DNA from: an uncultured Eubacteriales bacterium
GTDB lineage: Bacteria > Bacillota_A > Clostridia > Oscillospirales > Acutalibacteraceae
NCBI GenBank assembly: GCA_934454005.1
Contig: CAKSGI010000078.1
Location: 1-7,770 of the forward strand
DNA length: 7,770 bases
Reading direction: 5' to 3'
Both the position numbers and the translations under genes were made by a program. Positions 1-6,408 of the stretch are shown piece after piece. Position 1 is the first letter of the stretch. Every line of letters starts with the position of its first letter. The notes beneath the pieces are model-generated. The model saw only the letters and a program-made list of their open reading frames with translations. It did not search any database and was not told the DNA's origin.

Positions 1-589
1 TTATAGTATCAACAAAATATTCTTCTGGAATATCTATATCAGTAAATACATCTAAATCCGGTTTCCACCTTATTTTAGTTCCAGTATCACTTTTATTATA
101 TTTTTCTTTTTTTAAACCTCCTATATTTTCTCCTTTTTCAAAGTGTAATGTATATCTGTATCCATCTCTTCTAATATCAACATCCATATATTCCGAAGAA
201 TACTGAGTCGAACAAAGGCCTAATCCATTAAGCCCCAATGAGTATTCGTAGCTTTCTGCTGCATTATTATTATATTTTCCTCCTGCATAAAGTTCACAAA
301 ATACAAGCTCCCAGTTATATTTTTGTTCATTTGTATTATAGTCAACAGGGATTCCTCTTCCATGATCCTCAATTTCTATAGAATTATCAGAAAAACTTGT
401 TATTTTTATTTCATCTCCGTGGCCCTCTCTAGCCTCATCAATTGAATTTGAAAGTATTTCAAAAACAGAATGCTCGCATCCCTCTATCCCATCAGACCCA
501 AAAATGACTGCCGGTCTCTTTCTAACTCTATCAGCACCTTTTAGAGATGAAATACTTTCATTTCCGTATTTGCTTGTTTTCTTCTGCAT
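1..589 (-). CDS. GyrB/ParE-like type IIA DNA topoisomerase, ATPase subunit, N-terminal 196 residues (3' end beyond the window)
   Basis: This is the GHKL ATPase domain of a type IIA topoisomerase B subunit, which would pair with a GyrA/ParC-like subunit to alter DNA supercoiling or decatenate DNA. The frame is open from an ATG at 589 to the window edge and begins MQKKTSKYGNESISSLKGAD. Canonical ATP-site elements are visible: RKRPAVIFGSDG (24-34), VFEILSNSIDEA (42-53) with the catalytic-type Glu44 and Mg-binding-type Asn48, EDHGRGIP (74-81) with Asp75, YAGGKY (101-106) and GTKIRW (170-175). The usual GGLHGVG lid motif is instead SLGLNGLG (117-124). The start is supported by AAGGAG at 598-603, 8 bases upstream. 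I recall similar proteins in Lachnospiraceae annotated as GyrB or ParE; because it departs from both, I leave the symbol empty. The transducer, TOPRIM and C-terminal regions are not visible. It follows ftsH after a terminator. Confidence 0.9.
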   Translation of the reverse strand, partial: MQKKTSKYGNESISSLKGADRVRKRPAVIFGSDGIEGCEHSVFEILSNSIDEAREGHGDEIKITSFSDNSIEIEDHGRGIPVDYNTNEQKYNWELVFCELYAGGKYNNNAAESYEYSLGLNGLGLCSTQYSSEYMDVDIRRDGYRYTLHFEKGENIGGLKKEKYNKSDTGTKIRWKPDLDVFTDIDIPEEYFVDTI

Positions 590-597
590 TTAAATTT

Positions 598-603
598 CTC
601 CTT
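598..603 (-). promoter_or_regulatory. Ribosome binding site of the topoisomerase gene
   Basis: AAGGAG on the minus strand lies 8 bases before the ATG at 589. It fixes the start of the GyrB/ParE-like gene, which is otherwise open-ended in the window. Confidence 0.8.
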
Positions 604-628
604 AAATATTACATCTTCATAAGACCTC

Positions 629-660
629 AAAAGGGAAGCGCTACGCACTTCCCATTTTTT
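629..660 (-). terminator. Intrinsic terminator after ftsH
   Basis: On the minus strand an inverted repeat at 633-653 forms a 9-base-pair stem (GGGAAGUGC with GCGCUUCCC, containing one U-G wobble) and a three-base loop (GUA). It starts about six bases after the ftsH stop codon and is followed by four U at 632-629. A run of A residues lies just upstream at 655-660. The short U tract suggests termination may be incomplete. Read on the plus strand the same hairpin has one A-C mismatch but is followed by six T, so it might also stop antisense transcription. Confidence 0.8.
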
Positions 661-2596
661 AGTCCTTGATCTCTTCATCTTTATTTTTATCATTTTTAGA
701 TTCAAAATCGTCATCATCATCTTCAAATGAGCGCGGAACTTTATCCTCCATAATGTCCTTAAATTGACCACCACTCATCTTTTCATTCTTAAATAAGAAC
801 TGAGCTACTTTTTCTAATTTATCCATATGGTTTTTTAGTATTTCTTCAGTTCTAGAATATCCAACTTGTATGATCTCTTTAACTTCGGCATCAATTTCAT
901 ATGCCGTTTTTTCAGAATAGTTTTTAACATGGCCCATATCTCTACCTATAAAAACTTCATTATTATCAGATCCATAAGCTATTGGACCTAATTTGTTACT
1001 CATACCGTATTTAGTTACCATTGAATGTGCTATTTTTGTCGCACGTTCGATATCATTAGATGCACCAGTAGAAATATCACCCAAAACTAAAGACTCTGAT
1101 ACTCTTCCGCCTAAAAGAACAACTATATCTTCATACATTTCTTTTTTAGATTTGTATGATCTATCCTCTGCTGGTAATGACATAGTATATCCACCAGCAA
1201 GTCCTCTAGGTATAATAGAAATCTGATGAACAGGATCCTGTGTTTCACAATAATAAGTAGCTATCGCATGGCCACCCTCATGATACGCTGTTATCTTTTT
1301 CTCTTTATCACTCATAACTCTAGACTTTTTCTCTGTTCCGACAACTACTTTGATTGTAGCTTCCTCAATTTGTTCCATTGTTATTGCTTTTAAGTCTTTC
1401 CTTGCCGCTAATAGAGCAGCCTCGTTAATAAGATTTTCAAGATCAGCACCAGTAAATCCAGCTGTAGATTTAGCTATTGTTCTTAAATTTACATCTGGAG
1501 CTAACGGTTTTCCTCTTGAATGAACCTTTAATATTTCTTCTCTTCCTTTTATATCAGGATATCCTACAATAACTTGCCTATCAAAACGGCCAGGTCTCAT
1601 TAATGCTGGATCAAGAATATCAGGACGGTTAGTTGCTGCTATCATAATAACACCTTCATTAGCACCAAATCCATCCATTTCAACCAACAGTTGATTTAAT
1701 GTTTGCTCTCTTTCATCATGGCCTCCACCAAGCCCTGTTCCTCTTTGCCTTCCAACTGCGTCTATCTCATCTATAAAAATAATACATGGAGAATTTTTCT
1801 TTGCTTGATCAAATAAATCTCTAACCCTAGATGCACCAACACCAACGAACATTTCAACAAAATCTGACCCGGATATGGAGAAAAATGGAACTCCAGCTTC
1901 TCCCGCTATTGCTCTTGCAAGTAATGTTTTACCTGTCCCCGGAGGTCCTACTAGAAGAACTCCTTTAGGGATTCTCGCTCCTAAATCATTATACTTTTGA
2001 GGATTTTTCAAAAATTCAACAATTTCAGAAAGCTCTTCTTTTTCTTCATCTGCTCCCGCAACATCAGCAAAAGTTGTCTTACGTTTCTCATCAGACATAT
2101 TCTTTATTTTAGCTCTTCCAAAATTCATCTGTTTGCCAGCGTCACCTAAGCCAGACGCCATTCTTCTCATAAAGAACCACCATAACAGCCCTAAGATTAC
2201 AAATGCAATTACTGTTGGTAATATTTCAACTATCAATGATGTATCTTTAGCTTTAATCAAGTTATATTGCATTGGCGAATCTGGATGCTGTTTATCATAT
2301 TCATCTACATAACCCTTAATGTCCGAATATAATAGCCTTATACTAGGTGCAGTATAATTTATAATTGTCTCTCCATCATTAAGCTTTAAACTCATGTTTC
2401 CTGTGCCAAGATCAAGATCATACTCAACAACTTTTTGATCTCTAAAATATCCTACAATATCTGAATATTTATAATTTTGTTTTGCAGATGGTTTAAATAA
2501 CACAAATACAAGTAAAATAATAGCTGCCGGTATAATTACACATAATATATTCCTAAATAAATTACCTTTATTATTCAACGCAAGACTTCCCCCCAT
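659..2596 (-). CDS. ftsH: ATP-dependent zinc metalloprotease FtsH
   Basis: Membrane-anchored AAA+ protease that extracts and degrades misassembled membrane proteins and short-lived cytosolic regulators as a hexamer. Domains in order: transmembrane helix at about 16-34; extracytoplasmic segment at about 35-120; second transmembrane helix at about 121-143; AAA module with Walker A GPPGTGKT (217-224), pore-loop MFVG (249-252), Walker B IIFIDEID (272-279) and a second region of homology ending RPGRFDR (334-340, arginine-finger positions R337 and R340); M41 protease domain with HEGGH (439-443) and the third zinc-ligand candidate D515 in [11 protein letters not shown] very acidic tail (about 625-645, five consecutive Asp) ends the protein. 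The 645-residue length is normal. The coordinates use the outermost ATG, which has no Shine-Dalgarno sequence. A TTG at 2578, preceded by a run of six G, gives a more usual N-terminus (M)NNKGNLFRN and may be the real start. It is the last gene of the operon, 14 bases after hpt. Confidence 0.97.
   Translation of the reverse strand: MGGSLALNNKGNLFRNILCVIIPAAIILLVFVLFKPSAKQNYKYSDIVGYFRDQKVVEYDLDLGTGNMSLKLNDGETIINYTAPSIRLLYSDIKGYVDEYDKQHPDSPMQYNLIKAKDTSLIVEILPTVIAFVILGLLWWFFMRRMASGLGDAGKQMNFGRAKIKNMSDEKRKTTFADVAGADEEKEELSEIVEFLKNPQKYNDLGARIPKGVLLVGPPGTGKTLLARAIAGEAGVPFFSISGSDFVEMFVGVGASRVRDLFDQAKKNSPCIIFIDEIDAVGRQRGTGLGGGHDEREQTLNQLLVEMDGFGANEGVIMIAATNRPDILDPALMRPGRFDRQVIVGYPDIKGREEILKVHSRGKPLAPDVNLRTIAKSTAGFTGADLENLINEAALLAARKDLKAITMEQIEEATIKVVVGTEKKSRVMSDKEKKITAYHEGGHAIATYYCETQDPVHQISIIPRGLAGGYTMSLPAEDRSYKSKKEMYEDIVVLLGGRVSESLVLGDISTGASNDIERATKIAHSMVTKYGMSNKLGPIAYGSDNNEVFIGRDMGHVKNYSEKTAYEIDAEVKEIIQVGYSRTEEILKNHMDKLEKVAQFLFKNEKMSGGQFKDIMEDKVPRSFEDDDDDFESKNDKNKDEEIKD
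2589..2594 (-). promoter_or_regulatory. Candidate ribosome binding site within the annotated ftsH 5' end
   Basis: A run of six G on the minus strand overlaps the G of the ATG at 2596. It lies 10 bases before a TTG codon at 2578. GGGGG can pair with the CCUCC of 16S rRNA using a central G-U pair, so it is a plausible Shine-Dalgarno for TTG initiation. The ATG has only an A/T-rich leader upstream. Confidence 0.5.
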
Positions 2597-2610
2597 ATTC
2601 TAAAAATATC

Positions 2611-3168
2611 TTAATTTTTTTCTTTATAAACTCTCTCTTTTAAAACGCCTACAAATGGTAAATTTCTATATTTTTCATCATAGTCTAACCCAAAACCAAT
2701 AACAAATTCGTCCGGAATAACTTTTCCCACATAATCCGCTTGTAATCCAGTTTTACGTCTATTTGGTTTATCTAGCATTGTGCATATTTTTATACTCGAT
2801 GGTTTTCTAGATCCTAGTAACTCCATAATATAAGTTAATGTAATTCCACTATCTAATATGTCTTCAACAATAAGGACATCATATCCTTCAACGGACATAT
2901 CTAAATCTTTTACTATTTTGGCTACTCCTTTGCTCTTTATTCCTCCTGCATAACTAGACATTGCCATAAAATCTATTCTGCAATGAATAGTTAATTCTTT
3001 CATCAAGTCGGACATAAACAAAATAGATCCTTTAAGTACACTTACCATAAGCAAATTTTTATCCTTATAATCTTCACTAATTTGTCTTGCCAGTTTTTTT
3101 ATTATTTTTTTTATTTCCTCTTCACTGACAAGTACTCTTTCAATATCATTTTCTACACCTTTTATCAT
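2611..3168 (-). CDS. hpt: Hypoxanthine phosphoribosyltransferase
   Basis: Cytosolic purine-salvage enzyme that transfers the phosphoribosyl group of PRPP to hypoxanthine (and usually guanine) to give IMP or GMP. The 185-residue length fits the family. The PRPP-binding signature is VLIVEDILDSGITL (98-111), with the acidic pair Glu102-Asp103. The N-terminal DIERVLVSEEEI (8-19) and VSVLKGSILFMSDL (42-55) match Bacillus-type HPRT, as do LDKPNRRKTG (132-141), the purine-site region PDEFVIGFGLDYDEKYRNLP (152-171) and the C-terminal GVLKERVY. The ATG at 3168 has GGGAG 9 bases upstream, placed directly after the tilS stop. It lies 15 bases after tilS and 14 bases before ftsH, the conserved tilS-hpt-ftsH order of Firmicutes. 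Codons 20-27 contain two long A runs (A8 and A7 on the coding strand). Confidence 0.97.
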   Translation of the reverse strand: MIKGVENDIERVLVSEEEIKKIIKKLARQISEDYKDKNLLMVSVLKGSILFMSDLMKELTIHCRIDFMAMSSYAGGIKSKGVAKIVKDLDMSVEGYDVLIVEDILDSGITLTYIMELLGSRKPSSIKICTMLDKPNRRKTGLQADYVGKVIPDEFVIGFGLDYDEKYRNLPFVGVLKERVYKEKN

Positions 3169-3183
3169 CTTAACACTCTCCCG

Positions 3184-4512
3184 CTAATATATAATGATTA
3201 CCTTTCTAGTATTTTCTGTAATTTTAGCATCATCTGATGGTCCAAAATCCTCTATCCATAAAATTTTATTTCTATCTTCTATTATAGCTAAGTTATTTCT
3301 TTTTTCAACAGGAACTTTTTTTTCATTAAATAATTTTTTTAAGCTCTTTGTAATTTTTCTATTTACAAGAGAGAATTGATCTCCTGGTCTTCTGTTTCTA
3401 AAAATAGCACTTAAAGATATTTTATCATAATCTAATGATTTATAAAACAACTTTTTGTCTATTTCTTTTAAATTCATATATTCATCCTTATCAACCACTT
3501 TAATTATGAACATTCTTCCGGGTTCTGTCAAAATTTTACCAATTTTAAATTTACTTTCCCAATTTATAGTTTTATTTTTTTCTTTAAACATCCTCAAATA
3601 ACCATTATCAACGTTTACATAAATTTGCCCCGGAATTGTAACTGTTCCAAAGCCATTATCTATTATATCACATATTAAGTCAACATGAGATTTTTGAAGA
3701 TTTACTTTAAATTTATTATACACTGCATTAATTATTAATCTTGTTTTAATAACTCTATGCAGCCTAGAAATAATTTTAAGATCGTATTTATCCCCTACTT
3801 GAGATCTTTTTAAATATTTATCAGAAATAATATTTAAATAATCACTCTCTTCTTCAGATTGTTCTTTTAATCTAAAAAAAGATTTTTCAAATGATGGATT
3901 AATCTCTCTTATTTTCGGAATAATATCTAATCTAATTTTATTTCTTGTGTAATCATGACTAAAATTAGAGCTATCTATTATATATTCAATGTCATTGTCA
4001 TTGCAATATTCCTCAACCATATTTCTTGTAACAAAAATCAATGGACGAATTATATTCTCCCTTACAGCTGGTATACCTGCAAGCCCTTTTATTCCTGTTC
4101 CTCTTATTATATTAAATATAGCGGTCTCAATACTATCAGATAAAGTATGAGCTGTTGCTATTTTGGCGTTATATTTTTTCGAAATCCTATAAAAATAATC
4201 ATATCTTACTTTTCTTCCATAATCTTCTACACTCATACCATTCTTTATGGATTCTTCTTTCACGTTTACTTTAAAATTATAAAACTCAATATTATTATTT
4301 TTACAATAATTAATTACAAATTCTTCATCTCTATCTGATTCATTTCCTCTTAAATTATGATTTATATGTACAACTATAACTTTAACATTTATACTCATAA
4401 GAAAATGAAGCAATGCCATAGAATCAGCTCCACCCGATACCCCTACTACAACTATATCATCTTCGCCTATCATATTATACTTATTTATTGCCAAAACAGC
4501 ATTATTCTTCAT
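3184..4512 (-). CDS. tilS: tRNA(Ile)-lysidine synthetase TilS
   Basis: Attaches lysine to C34 of tRNA-Ile(CAU) using ATP, converting it from reading AUG to reading AUA and switching its charging to isoleucine. This matters in a genome where ATA is a frequent codon. The N-terminal PP-loop ATPase domain has SGGADS (26-31), HINHNLRG (49-56), a Tyr/Arg segment DYGRKVRY (97-104), AHTLSDSIET (121-130) and DSSNFSHDYTRNKIR (180-194). The C-terminal TilS domain is visible as IFRNRRPGDQF (370-380) followed by KSLKKLFNEKKVPVEKRNN (389-407). The 442-residue length is normal. The usual HHxDDQxET motif is altered, but Glu129 is kept. The ATG at 4512 overlaps the end of dnaB by 11 bases and has two Shine-Dalgarno-like sites upstream. 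This gene is visibly more AT-rich than its neighbours, with many Lys, Asn and Ile codons. Confidence 0.95.
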   Translation of the reverse strand: MKNNAVLAINKYNMIGEDDIVVVGVSGGADSMALLHFLMSINVKVIVVHINHNLRGNESDRDEEFVINYCKNNNIEFYNFKVNVKEESIKNGMSVEDYGRKVRYDYFYRISKKYNAKIATAHTLSDSIETAIFNIIRGTGIKGLAGIPAVRENIIRPLIFVTRNMVEEYCNDNDIEYIIDSSNFSHDYTRNKIRLDIIPKIREINPSFEKSFFRLKEQSEEESDYLNIISDKYLKRSQVGDKYDLKIISRLHRVIKTRLIINAVYNKFKVNLQKSHVDLICDIIDNGFGTVTIPGQIYVNVDNGYLRMFKEKNKTINWESKFKIGKILTEPGRMFIIKVVDKDEYMNLKEIDKKLFYKSLDYDKISLSAIFRNRRPGDQFSLVNRKITKSLKKLFNEKKVPVEKRNNLAIIEDRNKILWIEDFGPSDDAKITENTRKVIIIY

Positions 4513-5869
4513 ATCTCCTAGTCTCCATTGCTGTAAACCTCATAAATTCTCCCTGCCAATGCAGTGGTACAGTCCTTGCTTCACCATGTCTATTTTTAGC
4601 TACTATACACTCTCCACTATTTCTATCATCAGACTCAACATCTTCAGAATCGGAATAATAATCCGCTCTATACAAAAACATAACTATATCGGCATCTTGT
4701 TCTATAGATCCAGAATCACGTAAATCTGACAAAACAGGTCTATGCTCTGCTCTTTGTTCACTAGCACGAGAAAGCTGAGATAACGTAATTACAGGTACAT
4801 TGATTTCTTTTGCCATTATTTTTAAATTTCTTGTTATCTCTGAAATTTCTTGAACTCTATTATTTATATTTTTTCCTCCAGACATAAGCTGTAAATAATC
4901 AATTATTACTAAATCTACATCCTTTAATCTTCTAAGTTTTGCCTTCATTTCAGATACTGTTATTCCCGGAGTATCATCAAAATATATTTGTGTTTTAGAA
5001 AGAACATCCCCTGCTTGTATAATTCTTATCCATTCCTCTTCATTTAGTTCACCTGTTCTAAGTTTCGTCCCGGCAACACTTGCCTCTGTTGAAATCAACC
5101 TTGAAGCTAACTGTTCTTTTGTCATTTCCAAAGAAAAAAAGGCAACTCTTTTTTTTCCTTGAACAGCTACATTTCTAGCAATATTTAAAGCAAAGCTAGT
5201 TTTACCCATGCCAGGTCTTGCTGCAAGAAGTATTAAATCTGAACGATTAAGTCCTGTTATTGTATCATCTAAATTACCTATCCCAGTTGGAATTCCTTTA
5301 TGTAAAGATGCTTCATCAGAATTCAGCATGTCAAGCCTATCAAAAGTTTGTATAACAATTTCATCTATTCTTTGAAGGCCCTGCATATTTTTGCCGCGTC
5401 TTATATCAAATATTTTTTGCTCCGCACTATCTAATAAATCAGCTGCATCCCCAACTCCATCAGCTGCATTTTCTATTATTTCTCTTGCTGTTATTATAAG
5501 CATTCTTATATCATATTTATCCCTTACAATCCTAGCATAAGACTCAACATTTGATATAGAAGGAACTATTTGAGCTAACTCTAAAAGATATCCTTTACTA
5601 GAAATATCATCAAAATTATTATCAGACTTTAACTTTTCAAGTACAGTAACATAGTCAACTGGATTTCCAAGAGTAAACATTTCAAGCATTGTTCGATATA
5701 TCAACTTATGATTTTCTAAATGAAAATACTCCGGCCTTGGTAAAATCTCTGCTACCCTATCTAGACAATTCGAATCTAATAATATTGCCCCTAAAACTGA
5801 CTGTTCAGCCTCAGGACTATAAGGTAGTTTAAGTCCATCATAGCCTGATGTCACCTGAATATCCGACAT
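4502..5869 (-). CDS. dnaB: Replicative DNA helicase DnaB
   Basis: Hexameric ring helicase that unwinds duplex DNA 5' to 3' on the lagging-strand template and works with DnaG primase (the orthologue is named dnaC in Bacillus). The N-terminal domain opens with LPYSPEAEQSVLGAILLD (15-32). The RecA-like domain carries Walker A ARPGMGKT (217-224), SLEM (246-249), Walker B VDLVIIDYLQLM (318-329), LSQLSRASEQR (363-373), DLRDSGSIEQDAD (382-394) and a C-terminal KNRHG (425-429) of the arginine-finger type. The 455-residue length is typical, and I see no intein or other insertion. The ATG at 5869 has AGGAG at 5882-5886, a somewhat long 12 bases upstream. It lies 39 bases after rplI. Its last codons contain the tilS ribosome binding sites and start codon. 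Confidence 0.97.
   Translation of the reverse strand: MSDIQVTSGYDGLKLPYSPEAEQSVLGAILLDSNCLDRVAEILPRPEYFHLENHKLIYRTMLEMFTLGNPVDYVTVLEKLKSDNNFDDISSKGYLLELAQIVPSISNVESYARIVRDKYDIRMLIITAREIIENAADGVGDAADLLDSAEQKIFDIRRGKNMQGLQRIDEIVIQTFDRLDMLNSDEASLHKGIPTGIGNLDDTITGLNRSDLILLAARPGMGKTSFALNIARNVAVQGKKRVAFFSLEMTKEQLASRLISTEASVAGTKLRTGELNEEEWIRIIQAGDVLSKTQIYFDDTPGITVSEMKAKLRRLKDVDLVIIDYLQLMSGGKNINNRVQEISEITRNLKIMAKEINVPVITLSQLSRASEQRAEHRPVLSDLRDSGSIEQDADIVMFLYRADYYSDSEDVESDDRNSGECIVAKNRHGEARTVPLHWQGEFMRFTAMETRRYEE
4515..4526 (-). promoter_or_regulatory. Doubled Shine-Dalgarno for tilS inside the dnaB 3' end
   Basis: On the minus strand GGAG (4523-4526) lies 10 bases and AGGAG (4515-4519) only 2 bases before the tilS ATG at 4512. 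The proximal site is too close for normal use, so the distal GGAG is the likelier functional one. Both encode part of the last dnaB codons (METRRYEE). Together with the 11-base gene overlap they suggest translational coupling of tilS to dnaB. Confidence 0.55.
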
Positions 5870-5908
5870 TTCTTATTTTCACTCCTACAAAATACTAACA
5901 AAAATAAA

Positions 5909-6352
5909 CTACTCACTAACTGATACAAAAACTTTAGCCGATATACCATTATAAAGCTTAATTTCACATTCATATGTTCCATAAGTTTTTATATCAGTTT
6001 TTAATACTATTTTCCTCTTATCTATTGTAACTCCTAATTTATCGTGAATTTCTTTTGCTATTTCTTTAGAAGTCACAGAACCAAAAAGTTTACCACCCTT
6101 ACCAGCACTCGCTATAATTTTAATCGTTTTGCCTTCCAATTTATTAGCATCCTTTAAAGCTTCACTTTTTTCCACTTCTATTTTATGCTCTTTTGCTTTA
6201 ATTTCATTATTCAATTCATTTAGTGCTTGTGGATTAGCCTCTTTAGCTAATTTTCTAGGTAACAAAAAGTTTCTTGCATACCCATCAGACACATTAACAA
6301 CGGTTCCTTTTTTCCCGCTCCCTTTAACGTCTGCCAATAATATAACTTTCAT
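5909..6352 (-). CDS. rplI: 50S ribosomal protein L9
   Basis: Component of the large ribosomal subunit at the base of the L1 stalk, important for translational fidelity. The N-terminal rRNA-binding domain (about 1-40) shows the L9 signature [20 protein letters not shown] (13-32). A long, highly charged linker helix follows (about 41-74). The C-terminal domain (about 75-147) contains [13 protein letters not shown] (87-99). The 147-residue length matches the family. The ATG at 6352 has a strong GGAGGA at 6361-6366, 8 bases upstream, the best ribosome binding site in the window and fitting for an abundant protein. It sits between gdpP and dnaB, as in Bacillus. Confidence 0.98.
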   Translation of the reverse strand: MKVILLADVKGSGKKGTVVNVSDGYARNFLLPRKLAKEANPQALNELNNEIKAKEHKIEVEKSEALKDANKLEGKTIKIIASAGKGGKLFGSVTSKEIAKEIHDKLGVTIDKRKIVLKTDIKTYGTYECEIKLYNGISAKVFVSVSE

Positions 6353-6408
6353 GATATAAATCCTCCAAAATTATTTGTTATAAATCATCAGTCCACACAA
6401 CTAACATA

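Noticed and set aside
603..630. Possible promoter before the topoisomerase gene (TTGAGG with TAATAT)
   Set aside because: The spacing is only about 13 bases, too short for a normal sigma-70-type promoter, and the -35-like part overlaps the terminator U tract.
541..774. Minus-strand open frame of 77 codons spanning the ftsH end and topoisomerase start
   Set aside because: It overlaps two strongly supported genes in another frame, runs through the terminator hairpin, and its product is a Lys/Met-rich sequence with no recognisable motif.
993..1226. Plus-strand open frame of 77 codons inside ftsH
   Set aside because: It lies antisense to the conserved FtsH protease domain with no ribosome binding site, and is a shadow of that gene.
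3194..3379. Plus-strand open frames inside tilS (3194-3379, 3955-4143, 4147-4338)
   Set aside because: They are antisense shadows in an AT-rich gene. The Phe/Ile-rich products only look membrane-like because they mirror Lys/Asn codons.
6129..6359. Plus-strand open frame opposite rplI
   Set aside because: It is fully antisense to the clearly conserved L9 gene, with no separate support.
6353..6408. Possible promoter or leader RNA between gdpP and rplI
   Set aside because: A TATAAC box is present but no -35 at suitable spacing, and I see no stable hairpin or L9-type leader.
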